The notes under the pieces: generated by a model
What the model was told of the DNA's origin: nothing
Database searches by the model: none
The model's input: only the letters and a program-made list of their open reading frames with translations
Source: Eriocheir sinensis
Lineage: Eukaryota > Arthropoda > Malacostraca > Decapoda > Varunidae
Direction of reading: 5' to 3'
Length of the DNA stretch: 64,000 nucleotides
Assembly (NCBI RefSeq): GCF_024679095.1
Contig: NC_066509.1
Location: 14,749,445 to 14,813,444, forward strand
Position numbers and translations under genes: made by a program
Part shown: one piece after another, positions 23,701 through 37,300 of the stretch
Layout of the letters: every line of letters starts with the position of its first letter
Numbering within the stretch: the first letter of the stretch is position 1

Positions 23701-24358
23701 CTATATGTTGCAGTTTCCACAATGTTGGAAAAAGATTTACTTCCCAGAAGAGATCAACATAAGTGCTTTGAGAAGTGGAAATACCCTCGCGTGTGTGCGT
23801 GTGTATGTGTGTGTGTGTGTGTCACTGACTATAGGTATGCCACTGAGAATGAGATTTGCTGTGATAAGCTCACTCTTGGTCATTACAAACAATGTACTGA
23901 TAGTTACATCATTCTATTAACTGGATGAACTAAATGTCCACAAGAAGTAGACCGATAATATATTTTGATAATGAGAATTTATCTACATTGCCTAGTGTGT
24001 GCAAATTCACTTACTCGTACACTGTAAGTGTGGTGCTCTTTTTATGATCATGAGGTGAATCATTAACCTGAGTAGCATGTCATGTGTTTTGTTGGTGTAG
24101 TGCTGCTCTAGAGTAAAGGTCATACAGTTTCTTCTTTGTGTATATTTCCTACCAGTTAAAATTTTATGTTTGTCCTGTTTGTTCCAAAAAAATAACATTT
24201 TTCATGATGCCATTTAAAAAATAGAAGTAGAAACACCAACACTTTAGATAAAGTGATTTTCACAAACTACATTTCTAGCCAAGACTGGATAAGTTAAAGA
24301 ACACTAAAAAAAAACATCAAAGTTTTCGAGTCAAATTAAGATTTTTATTCCAAAAAAT
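23701..24358. other. No recognisable gene
   Basis: Apart from a short (GT)n at 23,792-23,821, nothing identifiable was seen before the CR1-like LINE. Confidence 0.45.
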
Positions 24359-24368
24359 GTGCCGCATG
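24359..24368. repeat. Target-site duplication, left
   Basis: GTGCCGCATG, identical to 27,057-27,066 just after the A run. Together they bound one insertion event of the CR1-like LINE. Confidence 0.85.
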
Positions 24369-27056
24369 AGTGCCGGAGCGTATAGGTTCGAGTCCTACCC
24401 GGTGCTATTGGCCCCGTTGTTGGGCCCAGAGCAAGTATAGAGATACTTGCCTTGGTTGGGCCTCCTCCACTTGAAAGAATTATGTCAAAAGCTATTTGCA
24501 ACCCACTGACAAAACACCGGGAAACAGTAACGTTGAACATTTGTGCGTGCGAGTAAACATTGCAAAAGTCAACTTAAATATATCTGTCACCTACAGACCT
24601 CCCGGGCAATCACTCGATGACGACCTTGAAATGTACAGCGTCTTAAGGCAGTCACTTAATAACAGCGACTCACTGATATTAGGAGACTTTAACCTCCCCC
24701 ATATCGACTGGGCGACACTGTCAGGTACAGAAGGCGAGTCACATAGAATGATCGAATTTCTAGAAGAAAATTATCTAAGCCAAATGGTTTCTGAGCCAAC
24801 TCGACAAAATAATATACTCGACCTTGTTATAACGACCCAAGATAACCTAATCAGTAGTGTCACGGTAGGAGAACACCTCGGTTCTTGCGATCATAAATTA
24901 GTGCGCGTCGACATTAAAGCTCAATCATCAGTGACTGAAAATAAAGTAAAGGTGCCCAATTTCGTAGAAATCCGACAAAAACTAACAGAAATACAACTAT
25001 CAGATGACGGCAACGTAGAGGAAGCCTGGCTAAGCCTTAAAAATCACTTACTCACTCAGCAGAACACATTGTCCCCCCTTATTGAGCGAATTAACACTAA
25101 TAAAAGCCCACGGTGGTTTAATAGCGAAATTAAACAATCAGTCAATGAGAGAAAATTGTTTTACAGGTTAAAGAAAGAACAAAGCACGCCCGAAAACATT
25201 AGACTTTATAATGATGCCAGGCGACGAGTAAAAAGACTAGTAGGTCAGGCAAAGCGTAGATATGAAGAAAATATTGCAGCCAACTGTAAAAATAATCCGA
25301 AATCTTTCTTCAGTTACATAAACAACAGAAAGGCGATCAAAAGTGGTATTGGACCTTTAACAAACAGCGACGGTGCACTAGTGACTGACAGCCAACACAT
25401 TGCAAACCTCTTAAACAATTACTTTTCCTCGGTGTTTAATACTAACAGTCTTCCTCTCGCTACCACCAACACCAGTACTATTGTAAATCTCGAGCATGCA
25501 TTGCCTAATTTTGAAATAACAACCGATGAAGTCCTTAAAGCTCTCCATTCACTTAAAACAAATAAAAGTCCTGGACCTGACAAAGTATATCCAACTCTAC
25601 TGAAAGAAACAAAGAGCGAAATACTCTCCTCCCTCACAACCGTATTCAATATGTCCTTTCGACAAGGCATCGTCACTTGAGATTGGAAAAAGGCTAACGT
25701 GACACCAATTTTCAAGAAAGGAGACAAAAAGTACCAGGTAATTACAGGCCCATTAGTCTAACTAAGCTACTTGAGGCATAATTAGAGACAAAACTGTGAA
25801 TTACCTTGAAAGCCACTCATTGATTGGGGACTAAAGATCCTGCCTATCAAACCTATTAACCTTTTATAACGACAATCACTGGACGTAGTCTATCTTGATT
25901 TCAGAAAGCGTTTGATAAAGTCCCGCATCATAAATTACTTTACAAATTAAAGCAAATAGGTATTGACGGTCAAGTAAACCAATGGATCGCGAATTGGTTG
26001 AGCAACAGACAACAAAGAGTAGTGATTGACGGATTTAACTCAGAGTGGGCGCCTGTCACTAGTGGCGTCCCTCAGGGCTCTCTTCATTATTTACATCAAC
26101 GACGTGGATGTTGGAATTAGTATATTTGCAGACGACACAAAGATTGGCAACTCGGTTCTCACTGACGAAGACAGGCAAAGCCTCCAAGAGGACTTGCACA
26201 AAATTCAGCTTGGTCGGATAGATGGGAGATGCCCTTTAACGTAGACAAGTGCCAGGTCCTTCAAGTTCGAATACGAAATGCAAGCGTTCAATGCGTCAAA
26301 GACTTGGGTGTCAAAATCGCGTCAAACCTCAAATTCTCACAGCAATGCATCGATGCAGCAAATAAAGCGAACAGAATGTTGGGCTTCATTAAAAGAAACT
26401 TTGTATTCAAGAATAAAGATGTAATACTCCCGCTCTACAACAGTTTAGTCAGACCCCACTTGGAATATGCGGTACAGTTTGGTCTCCCCACCATGCACAG
26501 GATATTGCTAAATTAGAAGGTGTTCAGCGTCGGGCAACGAAATGATCGCAACAAATCCTACGAAGAAAGGCTTTCTCTTGAGAAACGTCGCCTCCGAGGA
26601 AAACTGATCGAATGTTTTAAAATACTGAATGGTTTCACGAATGTAGACAGATCAACATTGTTTATGATCGATGACACTTTGCGCACGAGGAACAATGGCG
26701 TAAAACTCAGATGTGAACAAGTAAATTCAGACTGCTTTCTTCACCAACGTTGTAGTGCGAGAATGGAATAAGCTTCCACCGTCAGTGGTCCAGTGTAACA
26801 CGATTGACTCCTTCAAAAATAAGCTCGACCGTCACTTCCTTCAACTTAATATCAACTAGAGTAGAAATGCAACGTTTTGGAGTCTTCTGATTAATGTAAA
26901 ATCACTTAGGTTTAAGGACAGACCGGTCTGATTTTCTATGTAAATCTATGTAAATCTCTCTACCCGCCGTCTGGGTGGTTGCGCGGCTTGCACCGCCTTC
27001 CACCCTTGGGGTATATCCCCAACGAAATACACACACAAAAAAAAAAAAAAAAAAAA
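24369..27056 (+). mobile_element. CR1-like LINE, nearly complete 3' two thirds, with target duplication
   Basis: 24,496-25,680 encodes the end of an AP-endonuclease domain (LILGDFNLPHIDW, SCDHKLV) and the RT N-terminus (NKSPGPDKVYPTLLKE), stopping at TGA 25,678-25,680 just before DWKKANVTPIFKKG. Later frames give FQKAFDKVPHH-like, VPQGS-like, FADDTKIGNSV and the C-terminal RPHLEYAVQF and EERLSLEKRRLRGKL blocks to about 26,860. It carries stops, frameshifts and small deletions. The ATGTAAATCT repeat near 26,936-26,957 is CR1-style. The copy then continues through about 80 bp of other sequence into an A run ending at 27,056. Exact 10-bp duplications GTGCCGCATG flank it. Confidence 0.88.
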
Positions 27057-27066
27057 GTGCCGCATG
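27057..27066. repeat. Target-site duplication, right
   Basis: GTGCCGCATG, identical to 24,359-24,368, immediately 3' of the poly(A) end of the LINE. Confidence 0.85.
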
Positions 27067-27711
27067 CCACATTGGCCAAAGTTATTTTGAAGGTGGTATT
27101 CACTATTCGTTCATATTTATATCAAAGACGCTGAACCGCCTCTACGAACCCAGTAGTGACCCAAGGACTCTAATCTCAGGTCTGGCCCAAGGATTTTGTA
27201 AGTCCCTGTTCTGACCCGTGGGTCTGGGGTCCCGTAGTTTTGGGCGAACTTTCTGGCCATAGCAGGTCACCGTTATTCCTCCCGTGTTTACGTGGGGCTG
27301 GGCAGCCAATCACCGCTCGCGGTGTATAGGCTACGCTGGAACCAAGGAGTCTCTTGGCTGGGACGCTCCAGGTGGTCAGTGGGTTAGCTCCACGGTATGT
27401 AAAATTGTCCTTTTTACTTTTTCGCCCAGGCGTAGGTCTACGCATAATCATGGGTTCTGATCACTGTTACAGCGAGGCTATCAGGAATAGGGAAAAAAAA
27501 GAACCCTGAGCAGTGGAAATAGGCTTTAGTCAGAAGAGAAAGTGTTGAGACCGTAGTGCGCAGAAAGTGTGGCAAGAAGAATGGCACTAATCAGTTTTAC
27601 TCGTGTTGGTGCTGAAAGCGCACTCTGGGATATTTTTAATGAGTGATGGGGATTAAAAAGTCATCCATCATACCCAAACGGCGTATCTTATTCCAGTGAA
27701 TCGTTCACGGG
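27067..27711. other. No recognisable gene
   Basis: Unique-looking DNA between the CR1-like LINE and the Harbinger-like element. No supported ORF, RNA gene or repeat end was seen. Confidence 0.45.
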
Positions 27712-28007
27712 AGGCTGATTCACACTATACGTAAAGTGACCGGCACGGAACGTAGCTACCGTAACCGTTCCGGACCGATAAAATATTCTTCAATAGGAAA
27801 CCCATTGTTGTGTTCACACTGCTGCGGACCTCTGCACGTCTCCGGCGCTGACCGTCACCAGCAGTTGCCAGTCGGGATTGTCGGCGAGAATATTTTGCAG
27901 GTTCGTACTGGTACGGAACAGTCAATCCGTAGCCTGTCAGTGTTGGATAGTGTGAACACGCTTCCGTCACCGACCGGCACCAGCACAGCAGACAGGCGTG
28001 GCCTCGG

Positions 28008-28090
28008 GGAGAGAGAGAGAGAGAGAGAGAATGAATGAATGAATGGGGTGCCACACCCCATTCATTCATTCATTCTCTCTCTCTCTCTTT
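28008..28090. repeat. Perfect hairpin: (GA)n-(ATGA)n with mirror arms
   Basis: Arms of about 35-40 bp made of (GA)n then (ATGA)3 and GGGGTG are mirrored by CACCCC, (ATTC)n and (CT)n around a CCA loop near 28,052. It lies inside the Harbinger-like element. Confidence 0.8.
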
Positions 28091-28325
28091 CTCTCTCTTC
28101 TTTCGTTGTTATTGCCTCCCTAAATGATGTGTTTCTTTTAGTGAGAGTGTCCTCAAGTAGATTTAGCAACTCATGAAACTGATGTCTGGACAGCCTGAAA
28201 TACTGATGGAACTTTTGTTCGTCGTCCATCAGTTCTTTGTATAGTGTTGCATATTCTCCTTCTGTTTTCCTTTTCTTCAATGATTTATGTACCCAGTCTT
28301 TTGTTTTTCTTTTGGAGATTTTCAT
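28062..28325 (-). pseudogene. Harbinger transposase N-terminal fragment
   Basis: Minus ORF of 87 codons starting MKISKRKTKDWVHKSLKKR. It contains FHQYFRLSRHQFHELLNLLE followed by NTSFREAIT, the pattern seen at the start of HARBI1/ALP1-like transposases before the catalytic DDE domain. It runs into a GA/CT repeat and then ends; no catalytic region remains. Host use is not excluded but nothing supports it. Confidence 0.68.
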
Positions 28326-28609
28326 TTTCCTCTTCTTCCATAAGAAGTGCTATCACTGCCAAGTCATTGTCACTAATATTCTCGAACATGGTTAGCACAG
28401 CTGAGATGTGTCCGGGCTGAAGGACAGGATCGTACTGCTGAGAAAGAGACGGTGTGAGCACGGTGTTGCCGGTCCATGACGGTCCCGTGCAGGTCCGGGC
28501 CGTTTACGTGCTGGTGTAGTGTGAATACACATGCTGGTGCCGGTCAGTTACGGCCTCGTTCAGGTACGGCCATGCGCCGTAAACGTGCTGGTGTATTGTG
28601 AATCGGCCT

Positions 28610-29264
28610 TAATTGTCAGTGTGTTGCTAGCTATATTTTTTATTGTGCTGTCAAGCTGCTCTCTGAGTTCATGACATTTCAGAGAAATGCTTAGGTAGCT
28701 ACATACCGAGGCAAACATTCATTTTATGAACGAGCTGATATCTCGTTTCCCTAACCAACTGCTCCTCTGTTGTCATACTTACGTATCTTCCAATAACCTT
28801 CAAACTTCCTGGTAAACCATAGGAAAGTCAAAATAACCGTGAAAATAGCCGTGAACTGTGTGTGGGAACCTTCGGGGTCGCAGGCGGCTGAGTAACCCAG
28901 TGCAGCGAAATGTAGAAACAGGGGGTTTAGGGGGAAAGACCCCCGTAGATAAAAAGCCTATTCTATTTTAGCTAAGAGCCTATTCTATTTTAGCTGTCGT
29001 GAGCCATGGGGTTTGGCTGCCGCAGGACGCTCTGGTTACGGCTACTTATTAATATAGACTTCAAACCTCAAATGCTCTCCCGAACCTTCTCCTTCCTCTC
29101 CTCGGTAATTTTATTGGGACGCGTGTGTAAAGATTTGTTTTGTGGACGATCCGATATCTCGTATGACGACAGATTAGCAATTGGGAATTGGCTAAGTAGG
29201 AAATGAAACATCAGCTCGTCCATAAAACGAATATTAATTAACCATTTACAGTTGCATGGCTATC

Positions 29265-29265
<1 letters not shown>
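28610..29265. other. No recognisable gene
   Basis: No supported feature. Weak similarity between cctattctattttagct (28,958 and 28,978) and the region near 50,880 suggests a dispersed repeat. Confidence 0.4.
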
Positions 29266-30031
<766 letters not shown>

Positions 30032-30300
30032 GTAGCTCCGCTCCGCTCCGGTAGCTCAATCAGCTAGAGCGCCGCGCTGAAATGCTTCACGGCCAAACAG
30101 GCGGCGGTTCGAGCCCCGCTCAGGCCGGATTCTTTCCGTTGACTAGGAGTGGTTACTGACTCCCTTGAGCAAGGGGGATGGGGTGTGTGGTGTGTGAGGT
30201 CCTGGCAGACCCAGAGATCGACGATAATGAACACACTTGCTCCTGTCGGGAGGGTACCTGCTGGGGAAAGCAAGTCCAACTCGTGATCAGGCCGTGGTGA

Positions 30301-30331
<31 letters not shown>
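30032..30331 (+). mobile_element. tRNA-derived SINE, copy 1, with (CA)n tail
   Basis: A-box-like TAGCTCAATCAGCTAGAGC near 30,053 and B box GGTTCGAGCCC at 30,106-30,116, then a body shared with the SINE at 31,146. It ends in (CA)n at 30,303-30,331. The acceptor stem does not pair, so it is not a functional tRNA. Its tail is broken by the hAT-like element that follows. Confidence 0.75.
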
Positions 30332-31110
30332 CAGTGCTGGGCACTTCCGCTAATTAGTCCACAAATCCGCAAATCCACAATAACGGAAGTTCCATTTCAT
30401 TTGCGGATTTGCGTTTGCGACAAAAAGGTCGCTAATTTGCGGATTAGCGTTTGCGGTATTACTTCCGCTAGCCTCCGCTAAAACACGTGGAGGAGCCAGC
30501 CCGATTCAGCCAGGACAGCCTCAACCTGATAGATACTTCAAATATTAAAATAAAAACTGATTAACTTCAAAACTTTTTTTAGTTGTTGCCTTTTCCACTT
30601 TTTACAAAAAGCATATTCACATAAACCTTTCAGGGGATCTTATTATAAACTTCATAAGAAGTATTTTGAAGGAGACAGGGCATATGAATATGTATTTAGT
30701 TATGACAGTCACACTAATGAACTTCCTTTGGTCCTTCTCATTGAAAATAAGTTTAAAATAGGTGCTTGTCAGATTATTACAAATTAATTAGTATGATTAC
30801 AAATCGTCCATACTTGAAGTAGCAGAAGCGTCTGTATGATCAATGCCTAGCTACATCATTGCATTACAAAGAGAGTGAAAAGATATTTGATAACTATTGA
30901 TAATATAATTTTTGTTTAGGGTTTGCGTTTGCGGTGTCATGTTTTGTGGCGGAAGGCTGCAAATATTGTGTAGGTATTTGCGATAGCGGATTTGCGATTG
31001 CGATTTAAACTAAATCTCGAAATTTGCGGAATTGCGATTGCGAAAGTTATGGAATAAGTTAGCGGATTTGTGATTGCGGAAGTTCAAATTCGTAAGCGAT
31101 GCCCAGCTCT

Positions 31111-31111
<1 letters not shown>
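30332..31111. mobile_element. hAT-like short element in a SINE (CA)n tail
   Basis: Ends CAGTGCTGGGCA and (reverse of right end) CAGAGCTGGGCA. The 8-bp flanks are ACACACAC on both sides, compatible with a hAT target duplication although the site is itself a CA repeat. The subterminal regions are rich in TTTGCGGATTTGCG-type repeats. No transposase is visible. Confidence 0.78.
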
Positions 31112-31145
<34 letters not shown>

Positions 31146-31147
<2 letters not shown>

Positions 31148-31411
31148 ACCGCTCCGTCGGTTAAAGCGCTGCCCTGCTGCAGGCTGCCGGCGTGGCAGGC
31201 ATCGGTTCGAGATCTACTCAGGCCGGGTTTTTCCGCTGACTATACTCTATATAGGAGTGGTTACTGTCTCCCTTTGAGCAAGGGGGGTGGGGTGTGTGGT
31301 GTGTGAGATCCTGGCAGTATCCAGAGATCGATTAATGAGCCTGGCTCTAATCGTGAGAGTACTTGCTGGCGATTGGACGTCCAACTCATGATCAGGCAGT
31401 AGTGAAATACA
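31146..31411 (+). mobile_element. tRNA-derived SINE, copy 2
   Basis: A-box-like region near 31,150 and B box GGTTCGAGATC at 31,204-31,214. The body matches copy 1 (AGGAGTGGTTACTG, GAGCAAGGGGG, CCAGAGATCGA, ATGATCAGGC). It starts next to a (CA)n tract. Its own (CA)n tail continues only after 32,700, beyond the fold-back element inserted in it. Confidence 0.72.
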
Positions 31412-31906
31412 CCAGGTATTCGTTATATGCGAGGGTTACGTTCTGTAAAAGGCTCGCATAATGTGAATTCGCATATATCGAACCTATCATCCCATTAATT
31501 ATAGGGGGTTATGTTCCACGGCCCGTTTTCGAACACTCTAACTATTTATTCCGGCACCGTTTCACAATAATAAAGCACTAAAGCAACAATAAAGCACATT
31601 ACTAACGGTTTCAGGGGCCGTGTTCCCCTGTTTTTCGCAAATAAAACTTTAACAAAGCGTCGGACAAGGATGTTATTTTGGCAGTGGATGTTTGAGACCC
31701 CTACCTAATGGGCAAAAATATGATTTGGTGTCACATGTGGATAATGAACCACTTATAAGAGTAAATTTAGGGTAAACTTGGCTAAAAGTTAGAGGCACTG
31801 TGAGCGAGGCTAGCCCCGCCCCACTCATCTTCTCGTGACGTCGATGTGACGTTTAGCTCTGACGTATGAGTAATTATCCATCTAACCAGCAATTATGTCT
31901 TACTGC

Positions 31907-31944
<38 letters not shown>

Positions 31945-32696
31945 GTAGCAATATTTAATCTACTGTAAATATGGATGTTCCTTATATGGACTATCAGTTA
32001 GAAAGAAACGGTTTTACTCGAAGGAAATTACTTATCCTTTACATGGAAAATGTGACTATTGGTAGTACATGCTGCATGTATGTAAGCGAGCAGTAGTTTC
32101 TGGTTTCATCCCTTGTTGGTTCACCAACCTCCCCCATACCCAACCTTTCCTACCTCACACAATCATCCCCACCCAACTACCCAACAACACCTTTGTCGTT
32201 GGCGGGGCTAGCCTCGCTCACAGTGCCTCTAACTTTTAGCCAAGTTTACCCTAAATTTACTCATATAAGTGCTTCATTATCCACATGTGACACCAAATCA
32301 TATTTTTGCCCATTAGGTCGGGGTCTCAAACATTCACTGCCAAAATAACATCCTTGTCCGACGCTTTGTTAAAGTTTTATTTTCGAAAAACAGGGGAACA
32401 CTGCCCCCTGAAACCGTTAGTAGTACAGACGTAAGCTGATAATTACCTACCTGTGGATTAATTTTAGGATCAGAGGGAGGAAAAGGTTAATTATAGGCGA
32501 GAAAAGTGCGGGAAAACATTTGCACCCTCCGCCCTCTAGTGCTAGTCGGCCACCATACCTCATCAACCAGTCGCACCAGCGCCGCTACTCGCATAATAGC
32601 GAATTTTTCTCGCATAAAACGAATACTTGGCACATTTAGGTTAGTCGCATATGAGCGAATTCGCATATTTCGAACTCGCATATATCGAATACCCGG
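31412..32696. mobile_element. Fold-back/MITE-like element with nested inverted arms
   Basis: 22-bp terminal inverted repeats CCAGGTATTCG...TATGCGAG at 31,412-31,433 and 32,675-32,696 match at 20 of 22 positions. Inside, two arms of about 220 bp (31,601-31,820 and 32,201-32,421) are close inverted repeats around a centre with a (CA)n tract at 31,911-31,942. No coding capacity is seen. Confidence 0.8.
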
Positions 32697-32810
32697 TGTG
32701 TATACACACACACACACACACACAATCTACCTATAAACCATTATCTCACCGCCTTTCCGACAGACCTAAACATGAAAGAAATACGATGCTCATAATAAGA
32801 AGGATGAGGT

Positions 32811-34236
32811 GCAGCAGAAGGAAGTGCGACATCAGGAAGAAATGAGACATCGTTGTGCGCATGCGCACACACGCTCTCTCGCGCTCTCGTGGAGGGTGGC
32901 TCTCATCAGAGCATAACTAAGGCAGGGGTTTTCTATCCTCCTTAGTTTATTTTAATATCACCACTCTGTCCACCACTGTGTGGTGTATGAGAGGTAAATG
33001 TACGTACGTTGTTCTCTACTTCACAAATACGCCTTAACTATTTTGTTCAGGAGTGGGCGATCAGTATCTAGTTTATGCTTTGAATAGTTTCTTATGTAGC
33101 GACATAACCCATTGTTATATTCCTTTATTGCTGTTTATAAATTGTACAGCACTGGCCATTTTAACACTGGATGCTGGACGATATAAAACAGCAATAAATA
33201 TACCAGTAGGCTATTTGGTTAAATAAACTAAATATTGATCTCCTACTCCTGAAAAAAAATAGTTAAGGCGTATTTGTTTAGTAGAGAACAACCATAAAAA
33301 TTGAAAAAATTACATGGAAAATACAAAATGAATAAAAGAACATAAACATTTCTCACCAGTTCATTCAGTTAGAGTAGATTACTACTCTCGGAACACAAAT
33401 TGAAAATTTTGAAAAAAATTCGGCGCGGCGAGTCGGCGCGCGCAGCTGGCCTCACTTTCTGCAAACCGAACACGAACCCATGCACGCACGCACGCACGCA
33501 CGCAGCCACGCACGAAGAAACACTGCTCCTATTAGTATTAGGATGTAACATGCTCCAAAAAATTTAATTAAAATCCATAAGCTAGTTTAGCTGAAAATTA
33601 GCATGAGTTTTGTTAATGAAATAAAATGAAAGAACAGACTCTGTTACTTCTATGTCGATGCCTGTTTGTATCAGACATGCCTGAGCTCTGAACATCTCCC
33701 AGTCTGATTGGTTCATGTAGAGTTAATTCTTAATTGATAGAATAATGTAGTTGTTGTAAAATAATTTTTCCGAAATATTTGTTTTTCTTCAATTTTCTCT
33801 ACCGGAGAAAATGTAACTGAGCTACTCTGTCAGATGAAAAAGTGCCACCATTTTGCATCTAAGCTCTTTCCTAATTTTTCCAACGGGAGGGGACACCTCC
33901 TCAGACCTCCCAGGACAGCAATCTCAGGAGTCAGGACAATATTGCCCCCCCCTGCATTTTTTTCTGCGGACGCCCATGAGAACAACATACATTTACCTCT
34001 CAAACACCACACAGTCGTGGGCAGAGTGGTGATGTTATAATAAACTAAGGAGGATAGAAAACCCCTGCCTCGATTATGCTCTGAGGAGAGCCACCCTCTT
34101 CTACGAGAGAGAGAGCGTGTGTGTGTGTGTGTGTGTGTGTTCATGCGTGTGTTTTTTTTTTTTTTTTGAGACAGCAGCGCATTAGCACAACGATGTCTCA
34201 TTTCCTCCTGATGTCGCATTTCCTCCTTCTACAGCG
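32811..34236. mobile_element. Long-inverted-repeat element
   Basis: The left arm, about 32,811-33,023, and the right arm, about 33,979-34,236, are inverted repeats of about 210 bp (ATGAGACATCGTTGTGC; TTTTCTATCCTCCTTAGTTTA). A second inverted pair (33,007-33,066 and 33,237-33,296, AATACGCCTTAACTATTTT) nests inside. The interior has a (GCAC)n stretch near 33,483. No transposase was recognised. Confidence 0.72.
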
Positions 34237-34247
34237 GCATTGCGCGC

Positions 34248-34310
<63 letters not shown>

Positions 34311-34379
34311 TAAATGAAAAAGACAGATTGGCTGAGAATTTTCCGACAAGATTGCTAAAAGGTGAGTAAAAGTTGACAG

Positions 34380-37300
34380 GAACCCGGACATTTAGTATAA
34401 CAGGCCAATTTTGCCATATAACTGTTCCATTGGGTAGGCTTACTCATCAGAAAAAAAGCAACCCAAATCAACCTTGGGGAAACTCGGTAATTAATTAGTT
34501 TTTGGAAAATAAGAAAAGAGCACATTACGCACCAAGATATCTTTATTTCAGTACAGCATGGAGTTCAATATGTAAAATAGTAAACTTTTTGTAAATGTTA
34601 AGCATTTTAGTCACATTGATTAGATACTTTGTATTATGATAGCCATTTTGAATATATAATGAGCAATCGCCGACAAACAGATATATCAGATATTACAAGC
34701 AAACATGTCGAGTAATACATGGAAATATGTTTCTTGTGTCAAAGAATTCATTTATCATGCTAAAAAGTGATATCTAGTACTGTTTAGCTGATATCAGTTA
34801 TAATCAACACAAATATTTAATATGTTATGAAAGCTAATGTTGAAAAAAAATTGTGAAGGCCAATGTTGAAAACCACGGAATGTAAATAATCACTTTTCAA
34901 ATCGCTTGTCACTTGAAATATTAGCCCTGATAGCAAAAGCAAACATAAAACGACTAAACAATAAATAATAATATGAAATTACTAAATGTGTCAATTTTCT
35001 TCAAATATTCTATAAATAAAATTGTTTAATTGTATTTATACTTGATCATTATTGAAGAATAAATTCTTTCCTAACACTTATTCATCATTAGCGCTGCTCA
35101 GTTTGACACCATTTTCACACTGTCCTGCACACTTGCAGTGAATACTGCACGCAAGCCTCTTCTTAGAACAACTACAGTTGGAGCAAAGATTTCTTCCACT
35201 TTTGCATGAACAGCGGATGTCCAGAAGCAACTGCTCTGGGGCAGGAGCCATGTCCATTATCACTGGCAACAAGCTTCCATTTTCGATAATTATAGCCATA
35301 TTCTTCCTTATGCAGTACAGTTTTCAAATTTATCCAGGTACTTACTTGGTGGTGTACTCGTAAACAATGGAAGTAACATGCTCGGCTAGTTGGTGGCAAT
35401 CTCCCAACAGGCACATACTCGGGAGAGATAACGTGTACATAACGCAGTTCATTCAGTCCTTTTGCATTTGTACCTCTGTATAGTTTTCACAAATTGTTCT
35501 CCCACTAGTCCTAGTTCATCTTTTTGGTACTTCATTGTCTCCAAATATAAGAACATCAGATCTAGTCTTCTGCGATTCTTGTAATGCCTTCATGACTTTG
35601 ATCTTTCCAATGCTGAACAATGCTGACGTAGTGTCACACCCTGATATAGCATGTGCTAATGGGAGACACATTGTCATCTCTCGGTCCAGAACTTCTGCAT
35701 TGTTAATAGAAACAATATGCTGCTTTTTTTGCATATACAGATTGCATGACATTTTGGCTTGATGGTACAGTAACAGAATTAAAATATCAGTGTCATCTGC
35801 AATGACCAGCACCATAGCATTTTCTAAACCAAGCTGCAAAGCCACCTGAACAATCACAACATCAGCATCGCCTTCATATCCTGCATGTTTCACGTTGATT
35901 CCAGCTTCAGCCAGATATTCTGCCATCAGGTTAATGAGTTTCTGCTTGTTCTTTTTGTTTGAAAGAAAGACAGCCTTATTTCCTGGAAGTGGTGTTTATT
36001 TCTCCACATTTATATCAGGTGATGGTTGTTCTGTTCGTCGCCCCTTTTGCTCAGGCTCTTCAGTAGTTGATACATGGTAACTATCAAACACAACATAGAG
36101 GGGGAGTTCTGGGCTTCTCATGCTGACAGCAACAGAGACATATGCAGTGCAGACTGAATGCAGGTCTCCATCCTTAGGCCATGTCGGTCGATGTAGCAGA
36201 GCACAACCACCAATCATTCTTGCAGCAGATTCTTTCATCTCCTACATGAGAATGTCGGAATCCAGCTGCATAATGTATTTTCCAAGTAGTGATTTCTGAG
36301 ATTTCCTCATAATTCCTTCATTTTGGAACAGACAAGGGCCAACAGGGGCAAGTACATATGCAAATATGTCAGCATCAGGTGGTCCACTGACACATGCAAT
36401 GGATAACAGACGCTGGTAGAGCTCAGCAGAGGACATTCTTATTTCTTTCTTGTCCACCTGTATTGCCTTCCTCATGACTGCAAATGTCTTTGCTTGTTCA
36501 GACCTCTTTAGTGTGATGTTCTCCCATGTAACGTCAGTCATGCTATCATGGTCTTCTGGCCAACACTGACCGCTTCCTCAACATTGACGCGCTCATCAGT
36601 AATCAGTCCGGTTGCAATGTTGACAAGCTGTGAGGAATTGTCTGTTGCGAACGGGTTATGCATTTGCAAGAAATGTATGAAGGTCTGAAGATCATCATGG
36701 TCAAGTTTAATTGCAGCTGGCCTTACTTCTCTATGTTGCTGAGACCAAGTGCCTGAATAGATGTTTGTAAGACGCCTTAATTAGTGCCTCGGTGTATTGG
36801 GCCATAACATTAGCAGTTAAGAGCCATTTGGTTCTTGCTGCTTCCCGGTGGGTGATGTTTATAAGGTCTCCTTCCGTCTTTGCCGCTCTCATTAAGCACT
36901 GTTCGATTGTCATGTCTGTCCATGTTCCACTCCAGAACAGAGAACTGTTTCTTCGCACAGTGAACAGGCCATCAATCAGTGGTTTCTGCAGACATGGGCA
37001 GAGGTCTTGACAGTCTTGTAGATAAAGGCGAAAGCATTTACTATAAATGCAATAGCAAAGAATGGCAGCATTTCCTGTGTGGCTTTAAGATGGAGCATCC
37101 AATTGCCTGTTCTCTCTGTTCTTATGAACATTCTGACAATTGCCACAAAGTTCATGAACATCACCCACAACTTGCCAGTTCTTGACTGCTCTTGCTCTCT
37201 TTTCAGTTTTCTAATCTTATTGTGGAGATTGCAAAAAGGCTCACAGGTGGTTATATCTTCGGGCTTCATGTCATGTGACATAAGGCTCTTGTACAGCTCT

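Larger units (their letters stand above)
27712..28609. mobile_element. PIF/Harbinger-like element remnant
   Basis: The left end AGGCTGATTCACACTATACG pairs with the right end read in reverse, AAGGCCGATTCACAATACAC. The subterminal regions repeat CGGCACC/GTGCTGG-type motifs several times. The inside encodes a transposase-like N-terminal fragment on minus (28,325-28,062). A 3-bp TWA target is typical of the family but is not clearly preserved. Confidence 0.65.

Noticed and set aside
30045..30130. Possible functional tRNA gene
   Set aside because: A and B boxes are present but the acceptor stem does not pair and the sequence continues into a SINE body ending in (CA)n.
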